Origin: Jejuia sp047345485
Lineage (GTDB): Bacteria > Bacteroidota > Bacteroidia > Flavobacteriales > Flavobacteriaceae
DNA length: 64,000 nt
Direction: 5' to 3'
Assembly: GCF_047345485.1 (NCBI RefSeq)
Contig: NZ_JBLFEN010000004.1
Span: forward strand, 386,607-450,606
Shown here: in pieces, positions 29,437 through 37,176 of the stretch
Numbering within the stretch: the first letter of the stretch is position 1
Layout of the letters: each line of letters starts with the position of its first letter
The notes under the pieces: model-generated
Told to the model about the DNA's origin: nothing
The model's input: the letters and a program-made list of their open reading frames with translations, nothing else
Databases searched by the model: none
Program-made: the position numbers and the translations under genes

Positions 29437-29865
29437 CTATTTTATTTCTATAAGCTCTAAATCAAAAACTAAATCCTGTCCAGCTAGCGGATGATTTGCA
29501 TCCACAACAATATGGTCTTCCTTAACTTCAGCAACTCTAAACTGTATCTCTCTACCATCTTCACCTTTAGATGCTAATCCCATTCCTACTTCAGGTGTCA
29601 TCTCTGGTGGTAGTTGTTCCTTTTTAACATCATAAAATAGTTCTTTTTTAACGTCACCGTAAGCCTCGGCTACAGGAATATTAATCGTTTTTTTCTCATT
29701 AATTGCCATAGCAATAATACCTTTCTCAAAACCAGGAATCAACATACCCTGTCCAAGCGTTACTTCTAGTGGTTCGCGCTCTAGCGAACTGTCAAAAACC
29801 TGACCATTACTTAATTTACCTGTATAATGTACTTTAACTGTATCATTCTCTTTTACTACACTCAT
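29437..29865 (-). CDS. FKBP-type peptidyl-prolyl cis-trans isomerase, SlyD-like
   Basis: A 142-residue cytoplasmic prolyl isomerase and probable folding helper. It opens NDTVKVHYTGKLSNGQVFDSS, with LGQGMLIPGFEKGIIAM and the inserted-in-flap domain (IPVAEAYGDVKKELFYDV...VDANHPLAGQDLVFDLEL) that marks the SlyD/FKBP-like class. It lacks the His/Cys-rich metal-binding tail of E. coli SlyD. A -7 box TAATTTTG lies on the minus strand at 29895-29902, about 30 nt before the ATG, without a strong -33. Family call confident. Confidence 0.92.
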   Translation of the reverse strand: MSVVKENDTVKVHYTGKLSNGQVFDSSLEREPLEVTLGQGMLIPGFEKGIIAMAINEKKTINIPVAEAYGDVKKELFYDVKKEQLPPEMTPEVGMGLASKGEDGREIQFRVAEVKEDHIVVDANHPLAGQDLVFDLELIEIK

Positions 29866-30004
29866 GTTATATATATTTACTAATTTTAATCATGCAAAAT
29901 TACAACTAATCTATAGAAAGCGCATACTTTTTTAGATGTTTAAAAGCCTTCTTTAATCTCTCTATAGGAAGGAAGCACTTAAACTTTTAATAATCTTTTT
30001 TTTT

Positions 30005-30110
30005 GCGTTACCCTATTGGGTCGGGCTTTTCGCTATATCTTTTTAAAGCGTCATTGCGAGGACGAAGTACGTGGTAATCTCATTAATGCTGTTAAGGATT
30101 CGTCTTTTTG
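30005..30110 (+). repeat. Dispersed repeat R1 (partial) joined to repeat R2
   Basis: GCGTTACCC..GGTCGGGCTTT (30005-30037) is one end of repeat family R1, also at 36.1, 43.5, 52.8 and 57.5 kb. It is joined through TCTTTTTAAA to GCGTCATTGCGAGGACGAAG..GGTAATCTCAT (R2), the same junction as in the 36.1-kb copy. No gene is visible in this 300-bp gap. Confidence 0.7.
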
Positions 30111-30166
30111 TTGTTTAAGATTACTTTCTCGTACCTTCTCGTAATAACGTCTTAATAACAAAGTAT

Positions 30167-30661
30167 TTATCGTTTCTCAAATTCAATAACCTCTAAATTA
30201 TCAATTTTTTTACCATCAATGGTAAAACGCAACATGGTTCTAGTTTTATGAAACCCATGTTTACCCACCGCACCGGGATTCATATGGATAAGGCTCAACT
30301 TTTTATCTGGCATAACTTTTAATATATGCGAATGTCCGCAGATAAATAACCGCGGCGGATTTTGTTTTATGGCTTCCACAACACGCGCATTGTATTTTGG
30401 CGGATAACCCCCAATATGCGTCATCCATACATCAACACCTTCACACATAAAACGATTGTTTTCTGGGAATTCAGTTCGTATTTCGGCATTATCAATATTA
30501 CCATAAACACCACGTAAGGGTTTCAATGCTTTGATGGCATCGGTAACCTTTAAATTGCCAATATCACCAGCATGCCACACCTCATCGGCTTGTTTTACGT
30601 ATTTTAAAACGGCATCATCTATATAACTATGGGTATCTGAAAGTAGGAGTATTTTGGTCAT
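30167..30661 (-). CDS. Metallophosphoesterase, YfcE-like phosphodiesterase
   Basis: A 164-residue calcineurin-like phosphodiesterase. The metal-binding motifs are in order: SDTHS near residue 8, GDIGN, YGNID (canonical GNHD/GNCD replaced by GNID, usual in the YfcE group), THIGGYPP and GHSHI, then NPGA. It probably hydrolyses phosphodiesters in the cytoplasm; substrate unknown. It starts with a clean ATG and seems to be alone, with a repeat element just downstream of its end. Confidence 0.9.
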   Translation of the reverse strand: MTKILLLSDTHSYIDDAVLKYVKQADEVWHAGDIGNLKVTDAIKALKPLRGVYGNIDNAEIRTEFPENNRFMCEGVDVWMTHIGGYPPKYNARVVEAIKQNPPRLFICGHSHILKVMPDKKLSLIHMNPGAVGKHGFHKTRTMLRFTIDGKKIDNLEVIEFEKR

Positions 30662-30815
30662 TATAATTAAAATCTTAGACTTTTTATTTAAAAGCTATTT
30701 ATTAATACAAAAAGTTATACGTAAATTAAACCTTAATTAAATATAATTTCTTTTTTTTTAGCTTAAAATAATTATGAGTTAAAATACTTAAAAGCGCACT
30801 AAACTAATCTTATCT

Positions 30816-30923
30816 ATGCATATAAACAACACCAAGCTAGTTTTTAAAAAATACATTGTAGTTACAGCATTACTTTGTTTATCTAACAATATATTTGGAC
30901 AAATTGAGTTTGAAGATGTCTAA
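30816..30923 (+). pseudogene. Orphan signal-peptide ORF, probable gene remnant
   Basis: A 35-residue ORF: a basic start, then VVTALLCLSNNIFGQ, a good Sec signal peptide ending in the FGQ cleavage site usual in this genome, then only IEFEDV before TAA. It looks like the 5' end of a secreted-protein gene whose remainder is lost; a real tiny secreted peptide is possible but less likely. Confidence 0.4.
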
Positions 30924-30980
30924 ATTTAAAATAACTCTAAATTAAATACATCAAAAATTATTAACTAACATCAAATTCTA

Positions 30981-31202
30981 ATGAAGACAATAATTACCAA
31001 TTTTTCTTTAGGACTTCTTATTTGGCAAGCATTAATGCTCGTTTCAATTGGGCTTTGGATATATTCTTTAATTGATATTTTAAAACATAAATTTGAACAA
31101 AATGACAAAATTGTTTGGGTTTTAGTTGTTTTATTTCTCCCTATTTTAGGTTCAATGTTATATTTATTTATGGGTAAGAATAAAAAATTAAAATTGAATT
31201 AA
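30981..31202 (+). CDS. PLDc_N domain small membrane protein
   Basis: A 73-residue protein with two helices (about 10-32 and 44-63) and the motif WIYSLIDILKHKFEQNDKIVW..LVVLFLPILGSMLYLFMGK. This is the phospholipase D-nuclease N-terminal (PLDc_N) membrane module, here without any phospholipase domain, as in many stand-alone small proteins of Bacteroidota. Topology and family are clear; function unknown. It is preceded by the gene remnant and followed by a long gene-free stretch. Confidence 0.8.
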   Translation: MKTIITNFSLGLLIWQALMLVSIGLWIYSLIDILKHKFEQNDKIVWVLVVLFLPILGSMLYLFMGKNKKLKLN

Positions 31203-31825
31203 AACCTAAGTTTATATAAGAAGTCAACCAAATAAATATAAACGGCTAATTGTTTTAGAGATTTAAGTATTTATTAGAACTCTGTAGCGGTTGTAAAACT
31301 AAGTTTACCTTAATTATAGCTGCTATTTTTATTATTTAAACTAATAAAAAAAACTTTATAGAGTCTCATGTAATTATAGTATCTTAATAAATAAACCAAT
31401 GTAATAAAATTAAATTTATTATCATGTGTAGCGCAAAGGCACAAAGCATACCTTTTAAAGAACCACAATGCTGCATGGTTAAAGCACCTAGTATATAAAA
31501 AAATATTAAAGAAAGAACGAGTTAGTTAATCATTTTAATATCAAAAATTATATACTTAAATAAACAACTACATTTTAGATTTAATAACTTTTAAGCTTAA
31601 AAAACTAAATATTTATCCTCTAGAAAAATATGTGCTTACCTGCTCATTAGAAGTTGTTTTCTCTTTTTTAATTAATTTATCAAATTGACCTATTAAAAAA
31701 ATCATCCATCTTAGTTTAACATATTGTTAAAGTTCATTGAAATGGAAATTTATTTTTGAATTCTTGATGACATTCTCCCTTTTTTTTGATGTACTATAAA
31801 ATCTCAATAATTTAAAAGTATATTT
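31203..31825. other. Gene-poor region before the lipoprotein gene
   Basis: 623 bp without a convincing gene. It contains the 31361-31440 repeat and a degenerate frame with codons KLNLLSC.AQR that begins with ATA instead of ATG (from 31404). A -7-like TATTTTTG lies at 31751-31758, about 70 bp before the lipoprotein ATG. Confidence 0.5.
31361..31440 (+). repeat. 80-bp direct repeat, left copy
   Basis: By eye roughly three quarters identical to 34966-35045. Shared parts include AATTATAGTA, CTTA, AATGT, AAATTAAATTTA and GCxCAAxGGC. The right copy is the upstream region and first 13 codons of the 74-residue gene; in this copy the start codon reads ATA and the frame diverges. Confidence 0.65.
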
Positions 31826-34354
31826 ATGAAAACCACATTGAAAATATTGAATCTTGCAATTGTATCATTTATGTTAATCATCAGTTGCACTAAATCGGAT
31901 GACTCTAATATTAAAGATGAAGAACAAGAAAACCCAAAAGATTCCATAGAAGTAACTGAAATAGATGTTCAGGTTCTCTTACCAAACGAGTCAACTATTG
32001 ATATTTCTACAGCAAAATTAATATCACTTTCTGAAGAGTTTGATGTTTTTTCAGATGGAAGCTCTAAGGTATTATTAAATGCTGATGGTAGAGTTTTAAC
32101 ACTTCTAACTAATAGTAATGATGAAATTATTTTAATGGGTTTCATAACTGAATCCAATACGCAAATCTCTATAAAATCTACAATTGAAGTTTCTTTTTAC
32201 CTTGCTTTAGGTACTGTTTTTTTACCAGAGGAGGTTAAACAACAATACTTCGATGAATTTGATACGTTTCCTGGTTTAGATGAAATTATAACTACAACAA
32301 CCTCAAAATTTATAGAAAACTCAGCATATTTTGAGTCAACAGAATTTTCATTACTAATAGAACAAAAATTAAATGAACTAACCGATAATAAAACTACTAT
32401 TAATACTAATACAAATAAAGGAATATCTGCCGATGGTAAAGATATTAGAAGTGGCATACAACTTAGAGAGGATGATATATTTTCCTTCTCCTTAATAAAT
32501 TCATATAGAAGGCGTAGCCACGGTTTTATTTATAAGACTGAAATTACACCTGAAGACGGTAATGTGCAAACATTAATTAGTAGTATTTCTACTGAAAACC
32601 CAGCACCTTTTAAAGATGTTGAAATTAAATCTACTCAAGCCATTAGAGAGGTATTAGGAGTAATTGCAGATTTTGGGTCGGGAACTGGTTTAAATTTTGC
32701 TAAAACTGAAGCTGGCCCTAATACTTTAGAAATAATGGACGGCGAAGAAGAGGTGTTATACAAATGTAGAGTTATTGGAACGGCAATAGGAGAAATTAAT
32801 AATGGGACTTTAAGTAATCTTGAAAAAGAAAAATTAGACGAACTTATTTACCGAACGCTTGCTTTTGAAGTAGTTTTACCAGTTTTTCTAGATGCAGCAG
32901 GACATTCTAAACTTTTACAAGGCCTTGATGAAACTAAATTTGAACTGTTTGCTGCACAAGTACAAATTATAGCATCTTCCATACCCGCAGCAGAAGACGC
33001 TATAAAACAAGGTGATTATAAAACTGCATTGACAGAAGTTTTAAAATCATATTATAATAATGCCTTAGGAGCCCAGGCAACAGATTTACTAAGTGCTTTA
33101 TTTGAAGGAATAGTTGCAGCTGGTGTTCAAGTCAACACTGATTACTTTGTTCAAAATTCTGCTAATGCATCAAAAATAACTAATGGTGTTGCTAAGTTTC
33201 TTAATCGAGCTGATATTTTTTTAAAGTTTGTAGATTACGGACGCATTCTTTATGCAAATACCAATTCTAATTATTTAGAAGAATGGGATGTTATAGCTTC
33301 AAATAACAAAGTATCTATAACACCAGAAGAAACCATTGCTATTCAAGGAGAAGAGAAAACTTTTAAAGCAATAATTAAAGATGGAGATTTAGCAGCGGGA
33401 CAATCGTATGAGTATAGATGGTCTACCTCTGGTAACTACGGTGTTTTAAGAAACGAGTTAGGTAAAGAAGGCACTTCTTTCACGAGTTCAAGAGAAGAAG
33501 TTACCTATTTTAGTAGCAATACAATAGAATTACCAGAAGAAGCTCAAGATGAAATTTCTGTAGAAGTTTTCATTAAAGAAGGACAAAACCTTATACGAGT
33601 AAATGATGCCAATGCAGTTGTAAATGTAAAACCCCTAGGTTTTGAAATTAGGCCAGATGGTATTACCATACAAGGAGGTAATCAATTAACCTTAAATCTT
33701 AGACGTACTGATCAAACCAACCCGATAGAAAACTCAACCCAAGATTATCGCATAGTTTGGGATACACCAGCTGAATTTGGTCTTTTTAATGGCAGCGCAA
33801 GTAACATTACCAAAATAAATGATAATGAAATAGTTTACGAAGCCTTAGAAAAAGAACGCGATGGTACTGAACAAATAACAGCAAGTATTTATGCAAGAAG
33901 AAAAGGAACTTCAGATGAGTACGCCTTTGTAGATAAAATTTCTGCTAGCATTGAAATAAAAAACGACCCCAATTGTGAAATTTCTTATGAGTCCTTAGTA
34001 CCTGTAGTTAGATTCCCAGAAGTCCCAAGATCCCAATGTGAAACCACAGCCTACTCTGGCAGAGTATTTATTTACGTACCGTATGACGAAAATGCAACAA
34101 GTTATAATGTAGAATGGACCGAGACCTACACTGGCTGGAACAACACCTACTTTGATAACAGGAGAAATAACCTTAGTTGGACCAATGAAAGCTTTGATAC
34201 TGCTATAATTACCAAAGATGGTAACGTGTTCGAGGTATATTCTGGATTGGGAAATGGCATCTCTTGTGCCAGACCAAGTGCATTTCTAAATCAACTTATC
34301 GAAAGGCTTAATTCAACCTCTGGCTTTGCAACGGTAACCATTTGCTATGATTAA
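31826..34354 (+). CDS. Large lipoprotein of unknown function
   Basis: An 842-residue protein with a lipoprotein signal (AIVSFMLIISC, lipid cysteine at about residue 21), followed by an Asp/Glu-rich linker (TKSDDSNIKDEEQENPKDS). This acidic linker right after Cys is typical of surface-exposed lipoproteins in Bacteroidota. Residues 100-480 are mixed helical; residues 495-710 look like two Ig-like beta domains (ITPEETIAIQGEEKTFKAII, YEYRWSTSG; DGITIQGGNQLTLNL). The C-terminus has cysteines that may form a disulfide-bonded domain (NCEISYESL, SQCETTAY, ISCARPS, TICYD). No enzyme motif is seen. It is flanked by two diverged direct repeats, so it may be an acquired unit. Confidence 0.8.
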   Translation: MKTTLKILNLAIVSFMLIISCTKSDDSNIKDEEQENPKDSIEVTEIDVQVLLPNESTIDISTAKLISLSEEFDVFSDGSSKVLLNADGRVLTLLTNSNDEIILMGFITESNTQISIKSTIEVSFYLALGTVFLPEEVKQQYFDEFDTFPGLDEIITTTTSKFIENSAYFESTEFSLLIEQKLNELTDNKTTINTNTNKGISADGKDIRSGIQLREDDIFSFSLINSYRRRSHGFIYKTEITPEDGNVQTLISSISTENPAPFKDVEIKSTQAIREVLGVIADFGSGTGLNFAKTEAGPNTLEIMDGEEEVLYKCRVIGTAIGEINNGTLSNLEKEKLDELIYRTLAFEVVLPVFLDAAGHSKLLQGLDETKFELFAAQVQIIASSIPAAEDAIKQGDYKTALTEVLKSYYNNALGAQATDLLSALFEGIVAAGVQVNTDYFVQNSANASKITNGVAKFLNRADIFLKFVDYGRILYANTNSNYLEEWDVIASNNKVSITPEETIAIQGEEKTFKAIIKDGDLAAGQSYEYRWSTSGNYGVLRNELGKEGTSFTSSREEVTYFSSNTIELPEEAQDEISVEVFIKEGQNLIRVNDANAVVNVKPLGFEIRPDGITIQGGNQLTLNLRRTDQTNPIENSTQDYRIVWDTPAEFGLFNGSASNITKINDNEIVYEALEKERDGTEQITASIYARRKGTSDEYAFVDKISASIEIKNDPNCEISYESLVPVVRFPEVPRSQCETTAYSGRVFIYVPYDENATSYNVEWTETYTGWNNTYFDNRRNNLSWTNESFDTAIITKDGNVFEVYSGLGNGISCARPSAFLNQLIERLNSTSGFATVTICYD

Positions 34355-34965
34355 CATGAACCTTAAAAAAATAAATTTGAGCAGTTACTGTTTTATATAT
34401 AATTGAAATTCTGTAAATTCCTTGTACTTTCAATAGTATGGGGAATTCACAAACACAAACCAATCAGGAACTCATTTTGAGTTTTAAAATAAATGATACT
34501 GCCCCTAAAGTTCGAGCTAGTTTGTTAAAGTGAAAGCTAATGCTCGTTTTTAACGAGTGGTAGAAAAGATTATCATAACCTGTTGTGCATTTTGTGTTAA
34601 AGTAAATAAATTAATGTCAGTTCGAGTGATTTTTTAATCAAAAAATTGCACCGAGAACCAATTCATATATAAAAATCCTTATTCTCGATACAATTTCGAC
34701 AAAAAAATCATTTTTTCAAAATAAACAACGGATTATCATAATGTAAAGCAATAGTATGATTATATAGAGTAGCTTTATGTTATGCTGATTTATAGAATTG
34801 CTTAGCAAGCGAACGTTAGTAACTAGTTCCTACAAAGAAATAATTTACAATGACATTTCAAAAAAGATTAAGAGGAGAATTTATCCTATGAAGATTATAC
34901 TAAGCCTCTCGATTAAATTCCTAAAACTTCTATGCTATTAATATAAATGTAAAAATACAATATAA
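34355..34965. other. Gene-poor region after the lipoprotein gene
   Basis: Contains repeat F2 at 34577-34690. A 31-codon frame from ATG 34438 is present but has no recognisable features. No terminator with a strong T-tract is seen after the lipoprotein stop. Confidence 0.5.
34577..34690 (+). repeat. Dispersed repeat F2, copy 1
   Basis: Shares GCATTTTG..GTTAAA.TAAATA, GTTCGAGTGATTTTTTAAT and CGAGAACCAATTCATAT with 62098-62215 in the same orientation. GTTCGAGTGATTTTTT can pair imperfectly with AAAAAATTGCACCGAGAAC, so it forms a hairpin. Confidence 0.75.
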
Positions 34966-35045
34966 ACTCTCACAATTATAGTACCTTACGATAACAAATC
35001 AATGTTATGAAATTAAATTTAGTATCGTGTGATGCACAACGGCCA
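34966..35045 (+). repeat. 80-bp direct repeat, right copy (5' end of the 74-residue gene)
   Basis: Counterpart of 31361-31440. It covers about 41 bp upstream of ATG 35007 and the first 13 codons (MKLNLVSCDAQRP). Confidence 0.65.
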
Positions 35046-35231
35046 GATAAGAGAGCAATTGCAAATTGTATCATGGAGATTTCGTTACATATTGATGCAT
35101 CATTATCATATGAACTTACTGAAATACTTTTAGAAGGAGACGCTGTGGATATTGAGGTAGCGGATAAAAACTCTGGTTCTGCTTTAAGAGCGTTACGTAA
35201 ATTGGCTATAGATTATGAAATTGTAGAATAA
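35007..35231 (+). CDS. Small conserved protein of unknown function
   Basis: A 74-residue soluble protein, MKLNLVSCDAQRPDKRAIAN, then IMEISLHIDASLSYELTEILLEGDAVDIEVADKN.. and RALRKLAIDYEIVE. The order helix-strand-helix-strand suggests a small alpha/beta fold. I do not recognise the family. Its first codons and upstream region are duplicated at 31.4 kb. It converges on the DEAD-like gene with 10 bp between stops. Confidence 0.6.
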   Translation: MKLNLVSCDAQRPDKRAIANCIMEISLHIDASLSYELTEILLEGDAVDIEVADKNSGSALRALRKLAIDYEIVE

Positions 35232-35241
35232 ACCTTAATTT

Positions 35242-35853
35242 TTAAAGTTTTACTACTTGTGCATTATACATAAAGGTATCCTGCCAACGCTCAAAGCGTT
35301 TATCAAATTTCTCAGCAAAAACCAAATATTGGCATTTGCTTATACTTTCGGGAGTTCTAGTAACTTCAGCAAGGTTATTGTTACCAAATAAAAATTCAGC
35401 ATCTTCAATAATGCATAGTTGGAGCTTATTCAAATTAATGCCGTTTAAAAAAAATATCTTGTTTAATCGTTTTGGAGTGGCAATAACAATGTCTGTTCCT
35501 TCATAAATTTCATCCCTCTGCGTGTCTATTGGTTTTTCATCATAAGCACAATATACACGCAAATCGTTTCCTTTTTTAAACGCATTAAACTCCAATTCTA
35601 AATCTAAAGCAGCTTGTTTGTTTTTTACAAAAATTAATGCTCTTGGTGCGTCCTCAAAAGCTGTACCTTTTAATTTTTGAATTACACTAATTACGATACT
35701 AGTAGTCTTGCCAGATCCTTTTGGGGCAATAACAAACATACTAGCACCACCTTTAATTTTAGATAGTATTTTTTTTTGAAGCGGTAAAGGCGTGTTAAAG
35801 CCTTTATGTTCTAAAATTGCTTTTAAAGGTGTTATGAGTTTTTTAAACGGCAT
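35242..35853 (-). CDS. Single-domain DEAD-box-like protein
   Basis: At 203 residues it contains only the first RecA-like domain of a DEAD-box helicase. It has GFNTPLPLQKKIL (Q motif-like), Walker A APKGSGKTT, VKNKQAALDLELEF (motif Ia region), IVIATPKRL (motif Ib) and IIEDAEFLF, where EDAE stands in place of DEAD. Motif III (SAT) is replaced by VFAEKF and the second helicase domain is absent, so it is unlikely to unwind RNA on its own. Similar short proteins are known in Flavobacteriaceae; it is not visibly a truncation, since no helicase remnant follows. Role unknown. Confidence 0.8.
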   Translation of the reverse strand: MPFKKLITPLKAILEHKGFNTPLPLQKKILSKIKGGASMFVIAPKGSGKTTSIVISVIQKLKGTAFEDAPRALIFVKNKQAALDLELEFNAFKKGNDLRVYCAYDEKPIDTQRDEIYEGTDIVIATPKRLNKIFFLNGINLNKLQLCIIEDAEFLFGNNNLAEVTRTPESISKCQYLVFAEKFDKRFERWQDTFMYNAQVVKL

Positions 35854-36078
35854 AGTATAAGTCCTGAATTTGTGACAAATATAGTTTAAAAGAAAAGAGA
35901 TGTTTATAGTAAATATTTAAGATATTGAAATACATGATTTTGTGTTTTTATTTATGTTGATAAAATACTATTAACGGCATTTGATACAAACGAGTGCTAG
36001 CAACTAAGATGAAATTTATAGCATTGATTTTGGTAAACTATACTAGTTGTTTTGTTTAAACCATAAACTAGCAAATAC
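35854..36078. other. Intergenic, upstream part of the 579-bp gap before truA
   Basis: AT-rich sequence with no gene found. The remainder of the gap is filled by the R1/R2 composite repeat and a short truA leader (36282-36432). Confidence 0.45.
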
Positions 36079-36281
36079 ACCCGCGTTAGGGATTGAACGG
36101 CATGTTTGAAATACTTTTTAAAACTTTTGCAAATAAACAAAATCTGTTTTAAGGATGAGATTGCTTCACTGCGTTCGCAATCACGTTTGGGCAATGACGT
36201 TTTAAAAAGATTGAGTAGTGAAAGCCCGACCCGACCTTAGGAGGGTAACCTGCCTGCGATACCGCAGGTAGGCAGGCGCCC
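36079..36281 (-). repeat. Dispersed repeat R1 interrupted by repeat R2
   Basis: The ends CCCGCGTTAGGGATTGAACG..TGTTTGAAAT (36079-36113) and GATTGAGTAGTGAAAGCCCGACCC..GCAGGTAGGCAGGCGCCCA (36209-36281) match the uninterrupted copy at 57511-57637. The 95 bp between them (about 36114-36208) is R2, with GATTGCTTCACTGCG..GGGCAATGACG. The palindrome TGCCTGCGATACCGCAGGTA lies at the right end. Confidence 0.75.
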
Positions 36282-36432
36282 ACTTCTGGATACAATTCCT
36301 CATGATTCGGAATTACTTGAAGTGATAAATTTCTATTCACTTTAATACTTTTAATATTTAATTAAGATTAGCCTTTATGGCGACTGCACAAATCTCTCTA
36401 TCTTTGCTGCTTGATAAAAGCATTACCACAAG

Positions 36433-37176
36433 TTGCGATATTTTATAGAATTGAGTTATAACGGTACCGCCTACCATGGGTGGCAAATTCAGCCTAAAGC
36501 CATAACGGTTCAGGAGGTTTTGGAGGATGCGCTCTCTACAGTGCTTAATGAAAAAGTTGGGGTGATGGGCGCTGGTAGAACAGATGCGGGCGTACATGCA
36601 AAACAGATGTTTGCTCATTTTGATACTGGAGCGACGTTTACAGAAGCAGATTTGGTGTATAAACTAAATTCGTTTTTGCCGTTTAATATTGCCGTAGCGG
36701 ACGTTTTTAAGGTTCAGCCAGAAGCACATGCACGGTTTGATGCTATTAGGCGCAGCTATTTGTACCGTGTGGGGTTTAAGAAAAACGTGTTTACACACCG
36801 CAATACATATTTGTTAAAGCAACCGCTAGATATCGAGAAGATGAATGCGGCAGCCAAAATTTTATTTGAGTATAAGGATTTTCAATGCTTTTCGAAAACA
36901 CATACGGATGTAAAAACGTATTATTGTGATATTATGAAGGCAAAATGGTTTTTACGTGACGATGAGCTCCATTTTACCATTACTGCCAACCGTTTTTTAC
37001 GAAATATGGTGCGTGCCATTGTAGGTACAATGATTAATGTAGGATTGGGTAAAATTTCACTGGAGGATTTTCATGCCATTATAACATCTAAAAATAGGAG
37101 TGAAGCGGGATTTTCAGTTCCTGCTCATGGGTTGTATTTAACCGAGGTGGCCTACCCCGAAACGATAAAATTATAA
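36433..37176 (+). CDS. truA: tRNA pseudouridine synthase A
   Basis: Isomerises U38-U40 of the anticodon arm. It has 247 residues, with MRYFIELSYNGTAYHGWQIQ at the start and catalytic Asp51 in GAGRTDAGVHAKQ, followed by RRSYLYRV, FQCFSKTHTD and FLRNMVRAIVGT. The start is TTG at 36433: no ATG precedes the conserved RYFIELSYNG and the frame is blocked further upstream. It abuts the ABC exporter gene (stop TAA, then ATG with no gap), so the two are co-transcribed. Confidence 0.95.
   Translation: MRYFIELSYNGTAYHGWQIQPKAITVQEVLEDALSTVLNEKVGVMGAGRTDAGVHAKQMFAHFDTGATFTEADLVYKLNSFLPFNIAVADVFKVQPEAHARFDAIRRSYLYRVGFKKNVFTHRNTYLLKQPLDIEKMNAAAKILFEYKDFQCFSKTHTDVKTYYCDIMKAKWFLRDDELHFTITANRFLRNMVRAIVGTMINVGLGKISLEDFHAIITSKNRSEAGFSVPAHGLYLTEVAYPETIKL

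Noticed and set aside
34438..34533. 31-codon frame after the lipoprotein
   Set aside because: No ribosome-binding or conserved features; could occur by chance in this gene-free region.
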